A DNA stretch of 64,000 bases from Pelagophyceae sp. CCMP2097 (GCA_026770575.1 MU657167.1:221996-285995), one strand, 5' to 3'. Positions 31,713-43,418 are shown, numbered from the stretch's first letter. Notes: generated by a model not told the origin, from the letters alone. A program made the numbers and translations.

Positions 31713-33071
31713 ATGTCCATCCTCGTGGGCGACGAGACGGGCCTGGTCAAGGTCGTGGACCGCGAGAAGGGCGAGGCGCGCCTCGCGGGCGAAAGCTTTG
31801 TTCAGGAGCGGCGGCGGTCCGTTCTCCAGCTGGCCTTTGGCGACGGGGCGCAGCGGCGGCTCCACTGCGCTTTGAAGACGGGCGAGCTCGAGACGTACGT
31901 CGACCAGGCCGGCGAGTGGAATCTAGCCGGGTCGAGCACGGGCCTCAAGACGTGCGTCGCCTTGAAGGCGCTCCCGGGGGGCAACGTGCTCGCGGTCGAC
32001 GGCGAAGACGGTGCGACCGCCGAACGCCGACCACCGCCGCAGCGCGCGCTGACGCGCGGCGCCTAGGCCGCGTCACGTACTCGTCCGTCGACGGCGGCCG
32101 CGTCGGGGTGCGTTGCGACGCGGCGGCAGCGGCGCGTCCGCGACGGCGGCGACGCGACGCGGCGGCCTCGTAGGACCAGGGCGGCTTCGAGACGGGGGGC
32201 TGCGTGTCTGCGTTCGACGCCGACGCGCAGCGCTGCGTCGTCGGCGGCAAGGAGCACGACGTGGCCGTATGGTGCCTCGAGACGCATACGAAGCTCTTCC
32301 GCGCGCGCAACGTCAAGCACGACAAGCTCAACCTGCGCATCCCGATCTGGGTCAGCGCGCTGCGCTTCCTCGACGCCAACATCGTCGTCGCCGGGACGAT
32401 GCACCACCACCTGCGCGTCTACGACCTGCGCTGTGAGAACCGCAGGCCCGTCCAGGAAATGAAGATGGAGCAGGCCGTGCGCGCGCTCGCCGTCCAGCCG
32501 AACACCGCCGTCAGAGGCCGCGTCCCGCCGCCCGGGTCGCGCCGCCCCGGCCTTTGGCAAAACGCCCCGTCGCTCCGAAAACGCCCCGTCGCGTGTAGCT
32601 CGTCGGTGACGTCGCCGGGGGCGTCATCGGTATCGACCTGCGGACCATGCGCCTCAACGCGCGGTACCGCGGACCCGGCGGCTCCGTACGAGCGTTGGAG
32701 GTCAACCTGAACAACCCGCGCATCTTCGCCGCCGCAGGCGCGTGCCCCCGCCGCCCGACGCGCGGAAGGCGCGCCCACGCGCCTCCTTAGGCCTCGACCG
32801 CCACGTCCACGTCTGGGACACTTCGTCGAGGACAAAAGAGCCGGTCAAGTCGATTTACTGCAAACAGCGCCTCAACGCCCTCGTCCTTCACCGAGCCCGG
32901 CGTCCCGAAGTGCCGGCGGGACCCTCCCCCGAGTCGGTGCGCGCCGAACGGACCTGCGCGCAGGTCTGGCTGCCAGAGGCCGAAGGGGACGTCGTCGCCG
33001 CGCTGAGCGACGAAGAGGCGGACGACGAGGACGACGCAGGGGACGACGACGACGACGGCGGCGACTTTTAA
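31713..33071 (+). CDS. NSA1: WD40 ribosome-biogenesis protein, WDR74/NSA1 family
   Basis: A WD40 beta-propeller that acts in the nucleolus in 60S subunit assembly. Five exons close in phase: 31713-32010, 32067-32107, 32174-32509, 32599-32737 and 32791-33071, giving 364 residues. Family-typical blocks are LGDETGLVK-like MSILVGDETGLVKVVDREKG, GKEHDVAVWCLET, LRVYDLRCENRRPVQEMKM, LVGDVAGGVIGIDLRTMRLN and GLDRHVHVWDTSSRTKEPVK with NARYRGPGGSVRALEVN between. The C-terminus is the usual acidic tail (EEADDEDDAGDDDDDGGDF). The last intron uses a GC donor (GCGCGT at 32738); no GT donor keeps AAAG-LDRHVHVWD in frame. Assignment to NSA1/WDR74 rests on the blocks after residue 100 and is strong. Confidence 0.88.
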
Positions 33072-34125
33072 ACCACGGAGAGCCGCTCGCCCGTAACACA
33101 CGGAGGCCAGTCGACAAACCCGTCGGATTCGGGTCGGACCCGGCCCGGGACCCCAAAAGAAGGCCCATTTCCGGAGAGAGAAGTATGGCGCCGGGCGACG
33201 ACGACAACTTCTTCTATGATGCATTCCACCTGAAACCCCGAGGTACCCGAAGGTCTTCATTTCTACACCGGAAGAGGATGCAGAGAGCACCACGTGCGGA
33301 TCGGGTGAGGCAGTGAGGTCCGGAGAGCATCCAAAAAGTGTCCGTTCACAACCGAAGGGAGCGCAGCGGAGTGATGAGATCGGCGCCTATCACCCGCAGA
33401 CCCAAACGTGAAGGTGAGCTACCCGGCAGGGGCCAGGCACTCGGCCGACCCCTAAAGGAGCAGGCCGCTCTAGCAAGTGGGATATATCCGTGTGGTTCCA
33501 CAGTTCGAGAGAGGAGTTCTACAGATCCGCGTTTGCCGAGGGTCTCAGGGTCTTCGCTCCTGCACGACTTGTGAAAACGAAGGGGACAGCGGCTGAGCCC
33601 TCTTGGCTCAGTCGCAGCCAGTGCGGCTTTGGCGATTGTATTCATATCCGGGTCGGAGACTTTGGAGATGAGACAACGACACAACAAGGCCACGGTGCTG
33701 TACATAGTATAGCACCACCACTGCCTCGCGGTGACATGGCCCTCCGAGGTCCGCTGTCACCACACCAAGCGCCAGGCCGAGGCCCAGCCACCGCGCGAGA
33801 CCCATCACAAGCCGCACCGCCTTCAACGGCGACGTGAAAAAATAGCCATTGTGTGTAGTCCAGCAGCGACGGACCGCCTGTTGGTTTTTAAGCAGCCTCA
33901 GTGGAGTGCATAATAGAAGAAGAAGGCCAAACTGTATTCTTATAATTAGAAACCTCCAAAATGTGAGGACAAAGTGAAAAGAGTCATATGACCAATTTAA
34001 AAATTTACTTGAAAGAAATATTTTCATAATAATTGAATGGAGAATACTAACCGTAGAATAGTTCGAATACGTCGAGAAAAAGTCCAAAAAAGTTCAGCCC
34101 AGCAACCAATCTCAACTGAGGCACA
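33072..34125. other. Unexplained 1-kb spacer with possible repeat-derived sequence
   Basis: No supported gene. A minus-strand frame (33705-33346) beginning MYSTVALLCRCLISKVSDPD is open for 119 codons but has no recognised domain; it may be antisense to a structured or repeat-derived transcript. A hairpin CTGAGCCctcttGGCTCAG lies at about 33593-33611. The word AACTTCTTCTATGATG (about 33207) is shared with the possible SINE near 7074. The part from about 33840 to 34110 is AT-rich. Confidence 0.45.
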
Positions 34126-35355
34126 ATGTCGGCGCGATCCGTTTTCGTTACAGCTTCGACGACGCTGCATCCCGCCTTGGACGAGGCCCGCATGCTCCCG
34201 GATGGGATGGTCTCCGTGACGGCCGACTTTCGGCGTTCGCTGGCAAGAGCCCCCGACTCTTTCCGCGAGACGGACTCTACGCGCGAGGCCCGATGGGCGC
34301 GCGACCGCCTCGAAAAGGCCGAAGTCGAGGCCACCGTCGCGCACGCGCTGGAGCTGCAGCAGTGCGTCTTTTCGTGTGCCCGCGCGGTCCGCGACGGCGC
34401 AAAATAGGGCCCGCCTCGGCCTCTGGGCCGCGCGCGAGCGCATCGACACCACCAAGGAGGAGGCGCCGCCGTCGGACACCATCGCCATGCAAAGGTAAGC
34501 CAGAAAGGTCCAAAGCCCGGCCGCGAACGTCGGCGACGGTGCTTCCTTAGGGAGCGGTTGATGCGCTGGGCGGACCGCGTCCGCCTCGAGGCCGTCTTCG
34601 TCGCCGGGGCGCCAAAGGCCAGCGTGGCTGTTCAGCGGGCGCGCATCGTTGACCGCGCGGCGCTGGCGTTGGCGCACGCGGCCCAGGCCGTCGCCGAGTT
34701 CGGCGAGACCATCGCGAGCCATGCTCCCGAACGCCACAAGCGACGCATCTTCCAGACCCTCTCCAGACGCATATTCACGGCCCAGCGCGCCGCCGCACGC
34801 GCCGACGGCGAGCTCGACCGCGAAATCGACCGCGACGACTCACCGCCCAAGACGCCGCCGCCGCCGCGCCGCGCGCCGCCGCTGCGCCGCGCCACCTCGC
34901 GCCAGGACAGCGAGCTCGCGGAGCAGGCCGCCGAGCCGGCGTCGCCGGTACTCGGCGCCCCGCCGCCGGCGATTGCGACGGCCGTGGCCATTGACGTCGT
35001 CACCGCCGTGCCTTCGCGGGCCGCACCGTCGCGGGCCGACGAGTGCCGGCGCAGCGCGCTGGCCCTGCTCAACGCCACGCACGTCGATTCCGCGCGCGCG
35101 GCGAGCGACGACCGGAGAGAAACGTTTCCCTCGGCCGCGCACCTGGCCGCGCGGCCGGCCGCGCACCTGGCCTCGCGACCGCCCGCGCGGCCGGCCGCGC
35201 ACATGCGCTGGACAGCCCCCCCTCGGAGGTCAACCTCGGGGGCTGGGGCCGCGCAGACGCCGGCCGCCCCCGCGGCGTCTCCTCGAGCGACCACGCCTCT
35301 CCGGCCGACGAGCGAAAAACGCAGAGTGCCCAGACCCAGGATTCCAGACTCGTAA
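34126..35355 (+). CDS. Hypothetical helical protein with disordered C-terminus
   Basis: The start MSARSVFVTASTTLHPALDE at 34126 leads into a charged helical region (WARDRLEKAEVEATVAHALE). An intron probably ends at GCAAAATAG (34407), continuing with ARLGLWAARERIDTTKEEA. A GTAAGC...CCTTAG intron follows (about 34495-34550), continuing ERLMRWADRVRLEAVFVAGA. Another helical part is VQRARIVDRAALALAHAAQA, AEFGETIASHAPERHKRRIF. From about 34840 to the stop at 35355 it is Pro/Ala/Arg-rich and low in complexity, including repeated AAHLAxRP units. I do not recognise the family; the helical first half might be a lipid-binding or coiled-coil fold. Confidence 0.55.
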
Positions 35356-35570
35356 GCAGTGCGCTCGATTCGTCAATCAACGCGACTCTCCCCGCCTCCG
35401 CCCCCGCTCCGGCACCCACGGCCAGGGGGGTGACGCGGTCCTCGAGCAACGACGCCCAACGAGATGTTCGTGACCTCGCACTCGGTATCTCTTTTTTATG
35501 GGGTTTAATTAAGTCCTATCGCTAGAACGGCCCCGGCAACGTCCCTGACGTCTCAAGTTCAACTCTAGCG

Positions 35571-36418
35571 ATGCTGTTCCGCGGTGCCGTGTGCCTGGCC
35601 TTCGGGCTCGTCGTCGATGGCTTCGCGCCCGCCGCGCCGGCGGCGCAGGCGCTGACGAGCCTGTCGGCCAAGAACGGCCTCAAGGTCCAGATGGACTCGT
35701 TCATCCAACGGCAATGGGCCGACAAGGACACGGACCGGCCCTTCTTCGAGCCGGGAGACACCGTCGCCGTGGGCTGCGAGATCGTCGAGGGCTCGACGAA
35801 GCGTATCCAGGTCTACCAGGGTATCGTCATCGGCAGGTCTGGCGAAGGTAAGGACCGCGGCGCGCGCGGCCAACAGGCACAGGCCGCCGGCCGCGGGGCG
35901 CCGCCCCGTGCTTTTCGGCGCGCGGCGCGCGACGCGGGGCAAACCGTTAGGCTTCACGGAGACGTTTACCGTGCGCAAGATGGCTTCGGGCGTCGGCGTC
36001 GAGCGCGTCTTCCCGCTCTACGCGCCGCTCATCAAGTCGCTCACCATCGTCCGCCGCGGCTCCGTGCGCCGCGCCAAGCTCTACTACCTGCGAGGCAGCC
36101 CGCGTCCTCCGCGGCTTGGGAGCCCGGCGACGCCGTGCCCCGCCGGGACACTGTGCCGGCCGAAGAGCGAGGCCGCCCGAGGCTCGGCGCTCCCCCGCGC
36201 GTCTGTCGCGGCGGCGCTTGACGCATCTTGGTTTCAGGCGCGAGCTCTCGGGCAAGGCGTCGCGCATCCCGGAGAAGAAGCGCGGCCTCGCGTACGTCAT
36301 GAAGCAAGAGGAGGCAAAGGAGGCCGCCAAGGAGGCCGCCAAGGAGGTTGCGGCCGCGGCCGCGGCCGCGACGGCCGCCGCCGCCGTCGCCGAGGCCCCC
36401 GCCGAGGAGATGGCGTAA
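35571..36418 (+). CDS. rpl19: Organellar ribosomal protein bL19 (plastid-type leader)
   Basis: A protein of the large ribosomal subunit. Three exons close in phase: 35571-35847, 35951-36089 and 36238-36418, giving 198 residues. The bL19 core is clear: [56 protein letters not shown] and [20 protein letters not shown]. The leader [20 protein letters not shown] looks like a signal peptide followed by a DGFAP motif of the ASAFAP type, suggesting the plastid. A mitochondrial location is the alternative. The C-terminus has an unusual Lys/Glu/Ala extension ([18 protein letters not shown]). The second intron seems to use a GC donor (GCGAGG at 36090). Confidence 0.9.
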
Positions 36419-36789
36419 CAAACGACCGTAAGCCATATCGTTGTTTTCAAGCTCGCGAGAGCCACGAAGGACATCGACCGCCACTCGGTTGGAGAACCGT
36501 CTGCTCGGGCCGAGCCAGGAGAGGGGAAGTAACCTACTTCCAACGGTCCAGGTCGACGTGCGTCGTCAGTGACCGTCTTTGTACGTTCGATAAGTTGCAA
36601 TTGCTCCAAATCCAAAGAAACTTCAATCTGAAAATTTAAGAAACCTTTTAAAAGAGTGATTTTACGCAACTTTGAAACTCCCAACCTCTCCTCGGACCCC
36701 GCGGAGCTATCACCAAAACAATCTTTCGTGACCTGATCACCCAAGGATGTACTAGGAGCTGGGCCGTCCCGCTCGACGTATTGACGACG
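36419..36789. other. Intergenic region
   Basis: About 370 bp between the bL19 stop and the next start codon, AT-richer in its middle (36590-36680). No repeats or RNA genes recognised. Confidence 0.4.
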
Positions 36790-38422
36790 ATGAGCGTGCG
36801 CGCGCCGCCGGCGGCGCATTCTTCGCGCGCGCTCGCGGCGGCATTGCTAGCGGCGGCGCTACTGGCGGCGCACGTCGCCGGCGCGTCGGCGGCGCCTGTC
36901 GCGCTTGCGGCGCGCCCGGCGGATCCCTTCGCCGCGGCGGCGGGCGCGCTCGACGTGCACTTCGAGGGCTCGCCGTGGAGGCCTGCGGCAAAGCAGCTCG
37001 ACAGCGCGCGGGCCGCGGCGGCTGCCGATGGCGTTTTCGCGCCGCGCGGCTCTGCGGACGGTTCCGCTGCGATGTTCGGTGGCGGACGCGCGGCGTGGAT
37101 CGGCGCCTCCGCGCCCGCCTGCGTCTGCACGCTCGCCGCGGCCGCCCTCGCTCTTCGCGCGGCGCCGACCACCAAGGTGCGCCTGACGTCGAGGGCCTTC
37201 GATAGGGCCTTTTCCCAGGCCTCTCCGTCGTGCGCGGTCCGCGGCCGCCGGGAGCGCCGCGCATCCCTAGGCGCTGACAACCCTTCTCTTCGTGGTGGCG
37301 GGCTCGTCGGCGGCGGCGGGGTCGTCGTCGTTTGCGGCGGCCCCGGAGCGCGCTCAGGCTGGCCGCGCGCTGGCCGCGGCGCGGCACCGCGCCGTCGTCA
37401 TCCTGAGCGGCCACTCCACTCCGGACAAACACGTGGCGCAGTTCCGGCTCGTTGGAAAATTCGTCGTCGACGCGCTGGACGCGGACGCTGACACGGCCGT
37501 CATCGGCGTCGTCCTCTGCCTTACGATGCACGGCGCCGAGGCGTTTCGCAACGCCTCGAAAGAGGGCGCCACGTCTCTTTCCGAGCGCGAGGGCCGCGTG
37601 GCGTTGTTTGTCGACGACGCGAGCAGCGAACAGTTCCTCCGCCTCGACGGCTGCTTTCGAAACGCAGAGGCGGCGCGGCTCCGACGCGGCTGGGGCGCGG
37701 CGACGCACTACGTCCGCACGCGGCCCGACATGATCATCACGAAGCGCATCCCGCCGCTGGCCCAGCTGAGGCCGCACCGCGTCGCCCTCCGCGCGCGGTG
37801 GATCGTCTACCCCTCGCCGACGGCGACCGACCGCGCCAAGCTGTCTGCTTTCTGGCAGCGGTGCTCTGCCGGGTCGGCTGCCTTGAGGAGCCAGAGCCGG
37901 GACGCCCTCAGCGCCGCGGGCCTGGGCTTCTGCGCCATCGTCGACGACCAGTTTGCCGTCGTGCCCGCGGCGCTGGGTCCGTCGTACTTCCGCCTCGAGC
38001 CGGACTGGCCGCGGCACCCGGAGCCCGGCAAGCTCGTCTGGTCGGATTCGCCGTCGTTCCACGATTCAACCGCCGACTACGATAGCGCGGTGAAAGAGAC
38101 TTACGGCGCGTGGAACCACTCAGACGTCTACCGAGCCGCCTGCAAGCCCCTCGTCAAGCAGGCCACGAGGAAGTGCGTTTCCGTGGGGGGAGCCACCGGG
38201 AGACGCCGCATGCGACGCGCGAGATGCGTGCAACGCATGAGACGCGCGATGCTATATCCGCGGCCATCTAGCTACGGGGGCCGCGGCTTCCAGGGCGAGC
38301 ATCGGTTGACGTGGAGGCTGATGATGCGCCTGGTGCCCGTGGCCGTGGAGCCGTTTCACGCCTGCATCACTGGGTTTGGCGACCAGATCTCGCACCTCGA
38401 GGACGCGCCGGACACGTGCTGA
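36790..38422 (+). CDS. Lumenal glycosyltransferase-like protein (DUF7796-like)
   Basis: Exon 1 (36790-37176, 129 codons) begins with a signal sequence (ALAAALLAAALLAAHVAGAS) and ends with a second hydrophobic stretch. A 94-nt GTGCGC...CCCTAG intron joins 37271-38422 in phase 0, restoring TTLLFVVAGSS. The second exon reads AVVILSGHSTPDKHVAQFRL, LDGCFRNAEAARLRRGWGAA and THYVRTRPDMIITKRIPPLA, a pattern like eukaryotic algal DUF7796/glycosyltransferase-like proteins where RTRPD is conserved. The part near 38175-38280 is Arg/Met-rich and may hide another intron. Substrate unknown; the family call is from motif memory. Confidence 0.6.
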
Positions 38423-38732
38423 CGTATTAAACTCGGTCGTTGTTCAGCGCTCCACAGCGAAACCGGAGAGGCCCGGGGAGTCGACGACGCGCCGAGGCGA
38501 TCGCAGAGTCCCAAGAGCACCGACGGCGCGAGGGCTTTGGCCGCACCGTGTGACAGACGACGGTGTATTTGCTCGAGGACGGCCCAAGTCGCAAAGGACA
38601 CACTCCAAGCACACGAGCCACGATGCAAGGGTATGCAAAGATATCTCGTAATGGGGATGAAAATCGAGCGGGCGGCGCGTCCTCGGGGCCGCTCCGGATT
38701 TGCGGGTGGCCCGCGGCATCGTGTCTGCCGGC

Positions 38733-40379
38733 TCAGGCGTGGGCGATCCACATGAAGACGGTGAGCCACGAGGTGAGGAGGACGGGCGCGGCCATGTACT
38801 GGATGGCGATGGCGGCGGCGAGGCCGTCTTTATTTTCGCCGGCGAGCTCGGCCATGATCAACAAATTGTTCGCCGTCGGCGTCGCCGTGACGACCTATCG
38901 GCGGCGTTTGCAATACGGCGGGCGAGACGGGCGGCGAAAGGCGCACCATAGCGACGAGGAGCGCGGCGGGGTTGCTCGTCCCGACGAGCCACGGCGCCTT
39001 GAGCAGGAAGCCGACGCCGGCGCCGAGGGCTGGCATGACGATCATCTTGCCGACTCCCACGGCGAGGAGGGCCCTGGCGGGCACGCCCGCTCTTAAAGCG
39101 GCCGGGTTGTGTCTCTGCTTATACGCGTCTTCTCCCTGCTTCATCAGGGCGTCGCCGAGGATGATCATGTTGCACGGCACGGCAGACTTGCCGATGGCGA
39201 CGAGTCCGTTGTAGAACCACTCGAGGGGCGCATCGTTGTCCCGCAGCTGCAGATCCACTAAAAGCCCGCGCACGGGCGCCATCATGGCCACGGCCATGCC
39301 CAGCAGCGCGCCGAGCACCGGCGGCGGCAGGAAGCGCTCAAACGCCACGAGCCAGCTCGTCGGCTCCGCAGGCTTGGGCGCCGCCGCCGGCAACGGCGCG
39401 CGCCGTTTTACGAGCTCGACGCCGTCGTGGACGTCGCCGAGGAGCGACGTCAAAGTTTCCGACGACGACGCCGAGACAAACCCCGGCGGCGCGCGCGGCG
39501 ACGTCGCCGAGCGCGGCGACCCGGGCTCGTGGAGTGGGTTCGCCGTCTCCCCCCAGGTGCCGAGCGTGGAGATGGGCTTTTCGACTTTGAAGCTGAGGCG
39601 GAGCGCGCCCTCGACAGAGGCGAGTCTGGGCCGCCCTGGGCTGTGCGGCTCCGCGTTTCCGCTCGGCGCCTCGGCGTCGGCGGCATCGTCTTTGGGCCGC
39701 AGCAGCGCCGCGCCGACGGACCACTGTAAAACTGGGTAGACGACGAGATAAATCGAGAGGTAGGAGAGCGGGCTGACGGGGCCCAGGGCGCCCGACGAGT
39801 CGTCGTCGTCGCCGGCGTTCCGCCGCCGGCTCGCGCCCGGGACGGACGCGACGGCGGCGAGGAGCACGATGGGCAGGCCCGTGCTGTTGCCAAAAGCGAC
39901 GGCCGCAACGGCTGTGCGCTTAAAGTCGCCCGGCGCGCCGCCGAGCTTGGCGGCGGCGGCGCCGACGGCGAGGCCGAGCAAGACGTAGACGATGGGCAGG
40001 AGCAGGAGCGGCCAGCCCGTCTTGAGCTGCTGGAAGACGTCTGGGCAAGACCCGCGGCTGTAGTCCTGCGTGCAGTCGATGGCAGTCGTGAAGAGGAGGC
40101 ACGGGATGGCCAGCAGCATCGAGACCTACAACGCTCCTGCGGCGGCCGCGCGCGGGGCGCCGGCATGGTCCCTCGAGCGGGGCCCTCGGCGCAAGGCACT
40201 TCGAGCGGGGGGGCTCGCCGCGAGGCATTGCGGGGGCGCACCTTGGAGAGACCTTTGGCGACTTGGGGCGTCATGGCGCCCTGTCGCCGCAGGTATGCGC
40301 CCGCCATGGCCAGCGTGGACGTCGTCCCCACGGCGCGCATCGCCGTGCCGAGCAGCTCCAAGAACGACGGACCCGCCAT
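38733..40379 (-). CDS. Membrane transport protein of the auxin efflux carrier (AEC) family
   Basis: A ten-helix-type carrier of the PIN/PILS superfamily. Three exons close in phase: 40379-40242, 40125-38947 and 38894-38733, giving 492 residues. The N-terminal helices (MAGPSFLELLGTAMRAVGTT; MLLAIPCLLFTTAIDC; AVAFGNSTGLPIVLLAAVAS) carry the family-typical asparagine-containing GNSTGLPI motif. A long hydrophilic loop (about residues 130-255) separates them from a C-terminal bundle including PCNMIILGDALMK, VPARALLAVGVGKMIVMPAL and NNLLIMAELAGENKDGLAAA. The last join, LLVAM-VVTATPTANN, depends on a 52-nt GTGCGC...GATAG intron. The substrate in algae is not known; plant relatives move auxin. Confidence 0.88.
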
Positions 40380-40934
40380 GGCTAAAGGCGAGACGGCTAG
40401 ATGCGCAAACGGGGGGTATGTGCGAACGCGGCGACGGCGAGCGACGGAGATGCGCGACGGCGCGGCGACGCGCGCGCAGCCAAGAACAAACGCGCGCTTA
40501 GAACAAAACCTGGGAAAAAGGCCTTTTTCCCGGAACGGCAGACAAGGGTCCTCAAAAAGTCCGCGGAGAAGTTGCTTTTGGAGAAACAAACGAGTGGACT
40601 CGGAGTGCCGTGGGACAGCGGCGCGGCGCTGTAGATGTTCAAGTAGACTGCAATCCAGAGAACAAGTCGTCAAGTTTTGGACTTGAGAACATCCGTTTGA
40701 CTTGATATTCGACGTCCGCGTGGCGGCTGCAGCCCCTCGGCATCCCCGATCCCTCACGATCGAGGCACGCTCCCTGCCGGGATCATCGCCTTCTTGAATT
40801 ACAGTGCGACTGTAATGCAGTTTGTTTGTGTGTGATCATTAAGGTTAGGTTAGCGATAGGCGCGAGTTTTCGCGGGCTTTCTTCTTCGGCGTTCCTCCCA
40901 CCGCGACACGTGAATATTCTTCCCCCCGCGGCGC
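40380..40934. other. Divergent intergenic region with relic of an inverted-repeat element
   Basis: About 550 bp between divergent genes. At about 40794-40826 it carries GAATTACAG...CTGTAATGCAGTTTG, a close relative of the terminus of the element at 25852-27139; listed separately. Nothing else recognised. Confidence 0.45.
40794..40826. repeat. Relative of the 25852-27139 element terminus
   Basis: GAATTACA, seven differing bases, then TGTAATGCAGTTTGTTT matches the terminus of the large element. The paired words ATTACA and TGTAAT are conserved while the loop between them differs, so the hairpin rather than the loop is maintained. Confidence 0.65.
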
Positions 40935-42394
40935 TTGGGCTCGCTTTCCATTGGCCCGCGGGCCTCGGCGGGGCCGATGCGGCCGTCGTCGTCATCGTCG
41001 GCGCGGACGAAGCCGCCCGCGCGGCCGAGCAAGGCGAGCGCCGCGGCGCGGCAGGACAAGATGCCGGCGTTACCCGACCTTGCCGCAGTCTTCCGCAGCT
41101 GGCGAGAGGTCCAGGCCTTCTTCCAAAACGAGCTCGACGTCAAGATCGAAGACCGGCGCACGCAGAGGTCAGTCGCACCCTGGCCCGCCGCAACGCCCGC
41201 CCTCACCGGCTGCGGCAGGGAACATCTCGACCTCGCGGCTGCGTTCAAGGGCACGCTCGCCGCGTCGGACATGCATCGGCAGCGGCCGGAGAAGCAGCGC
41301 CTCGCGGCGTGGGTGCGTCTCTCAAGAGCGGGGTCCGCGGGCTTCACCGCGTGGCGTAGGTGCTGAGCCCCGAGCTGGAGCGCAAATCACCGGCGCTGGC
41401 GCGGCACCTATGCCGCTACTTTCGGTGCGCAGCGCTCGTGGCCGAGGAGTCGGACGCGGCCGAGGACGGCATGGTCTCCCTCGTCTCGGCCGTCCTCGAA
41501 GACTGGCGCGGCGCGCCCGGGCCCGAGTTGCCGCGGCCAAGCGCGGGGCCCCTAGTGGACTTGGGCGCGGCAAACATCCCGCAGTTGGACTTGGCCCGCG
41601 TCTGGTGCTACTGCCTGCGCCACGTCTCGGCGTGCTCGCTGCGCGAGAAACGGCGGAGCAACTTTGATGTGGTCCACGCCGTGGCCGCCGCTTTGGTGCG
41701 CCGCGGCGCCGCCGGCGACGACGCGCTCACGACGGCGACGACGCTCGACGCGGCGCCGCACGCGCACGTGGCCTTTCCGGGCATGGCGCGCCAGACCGCG
41801 CGGGGCGTGCTGCGCAGGCGGCGGCCGCAGCGCGCACGGCGATACGACGCCTCGGAAACCGCATCGTCCAAGTCCAACGACGACGCCTCGGACGCGACGT
41901 CGCGGCCGCGCGCCGCGGGCGACCGCGTTTCGGGGCGCCGGTCGCGCGCGTCGGGCCTGTCGGTCGAGGACGACGACGGCGCGTCGTCGTGCGGCATGTC
42001 CGGCATGTCTTCCAAGGGCGCTTCCGACTACTCATTCCTCGCCGGCGTGGCCGAGAGCGTCGAGGACATTGCGGAGAGCGTCGAGGACATGCGCGTTTCC
42101 GACGACGACGGCGAAATCGGCGAAATCGGCGGGCCGCTCCTCAGCTTCAAAGACCTGGCCCAAGTCCTCCTGCTTCACAATTCAAAGTTCGCCATGGCCA
42201 AAGTCTTTCGCACCTGGGCTTCGGAGGAGCATATTTTGCACCTCCGCGCAATGCAGCACAAGGCGCCGCTGGGAGAGTGGCTCTCGCCGGCCAAGCTCTT
42301 CCTCCACGGCCACGGCGCCGCGCCCACGCCAATCGGCCGCTACCAAATACACGATCCAGCAAACCGCACCGCTCTCTGGATCCTATCCTTTTAG
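40935..42394 (+). CDS. Hypothetical protein
   Basis: Three exons close in phase: 40935-41167, 41219-41312 and 41360-42394, giving 453 residues. Introns are 51 and 47 nt. Recognisable stretches are LAAVFRSWREVQAFFQNELD, LERKSPALARHLCRYFRCAA, LDLARVWCYCLRHVSACSLR and, after an acidic/Ser-rich disordered region with a duplicated AESVEDI/M unit, LLSFKDLAQVLLLHNSKFAM and MAKVFRTWASEEHILHLRAM. The ordered C-terminus suggests a genuine, probably conserved protein. I recognise no family and infer no function. Confidence 0.7.
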
Positions 42395-42631
42395 ACGCAG
42401 CGGCGGCCGCGCCTTTTAACAGCTTTGGTCCCCGACGCACGCCCCACGAATGGTGCATCGGTGCCTCCAAAGAAGCTCGAGGGCCCTTCCCAGTCGGGTC
42501 CCCAGGCACGTCAGTAGCGCGGCTCAGTGGACCAGTGATTCTCATTACTGGGACTTCCTGGCAGCCGAGCGTGGCTCACGGCGCGTGCGGGCCGCGCCAA
42601 ACCGGTCAAACGGTCCGCCTCGATGCGCCGT

Positions 42632-43418
42632 CTAGTAAAGGAACGGGAAGCCATGGCCCGTCAGTGTCGCCTGCGTGAAGATGCCCGAGATGGCCAGCAT
42701 CGCGAGGCGGCCTAAGAGCGGCGTTCGGGCCTCGGCGGCGGCGGGCGTTTCGCTCGGGCGGTCGCACCGTTCTTGAGCTCGGCGAGCTGCTTGCGCGCGA
42801 GCATGTCCGGGTCCGTGGGTTTGAACGTGGCGCCGAACTCGAAGTCGCCGGCGTCGCGCTCGCCGTTCATCGTCGCCTGGAGCGCCTAAGCAAAGGCACG
42901 TCGAGCAAGGGGCGCGCGCGCCGGAAGAACTCGCCGGGATGCCGGCGACGGTCTCGAAGAGTCCGATGAAGAGGAGCAACTGGCCCATGGCTCCCGCGGC
43001 GACGAGCCGGTCGTGCGCCTCCCAGCCAAAGTACTCTCCCTGGAACTGGGCGCCCGGCACGCGGATGAAGGCGGGGACGATCATGCCCAGGACGGCGAGC
43101 ATGGACATGCGGCCGTGCTTGAGCTCGGCCTCGCGGAACCACGGGACCATGTCCGGGTACTTGACCGCCAGCTGCAGCGGGTCGAAGCTGCGCGTCCGAC
43201 GCTCCAGGCGACGCGTCGGGCGCTCGAGGCGGCTGCGCCCACTTTTCCTTCGCGCGAGAACGGACTCACTTGTACTCGGTATTGGGGAGGCCGCCGCGGC
43301 CGCCCGGGATGGAAGAGTAGTCAAAGGAGACGACCGTCTTCGGCTGCACAAGCTTGGTCGGCGCCACGAGGCCCGACGCGCCCACGGCGCAGAGCGCGAA
43401 CAGCAGAGCCTGGACCAT
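42632..43418 (-). CDS. Fucoxanthin-chlorophyll a/c light-harvesting protein
   Basis: A thylakoid antenna protein. Four exons close in phase: 43418-43270, 43187-42935, 42885-42768 and 42711-42632, giving 199 residues, typical of the family. The leader MVQALLFALCAVGASGLVAP is a signal peptide with an ASGLVAP plastid motif. Helix 1 carries the chlorophyll-binding motif EAELKHGRMSMLAVLG, and helix 3 the matching LAELKNGRLAMLAISG. Helix 2 is LVAAGAMGQLLLFIGLFETV. All three membrane helices are present. The second intron begins GCGAGT (42934), giving VAGIP-ALQATMNGERDAGDF in frame, as in other FCP proteins. The subfamily (Lhcf, Lhcr or other) is not decided. Confidence 0.95.
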
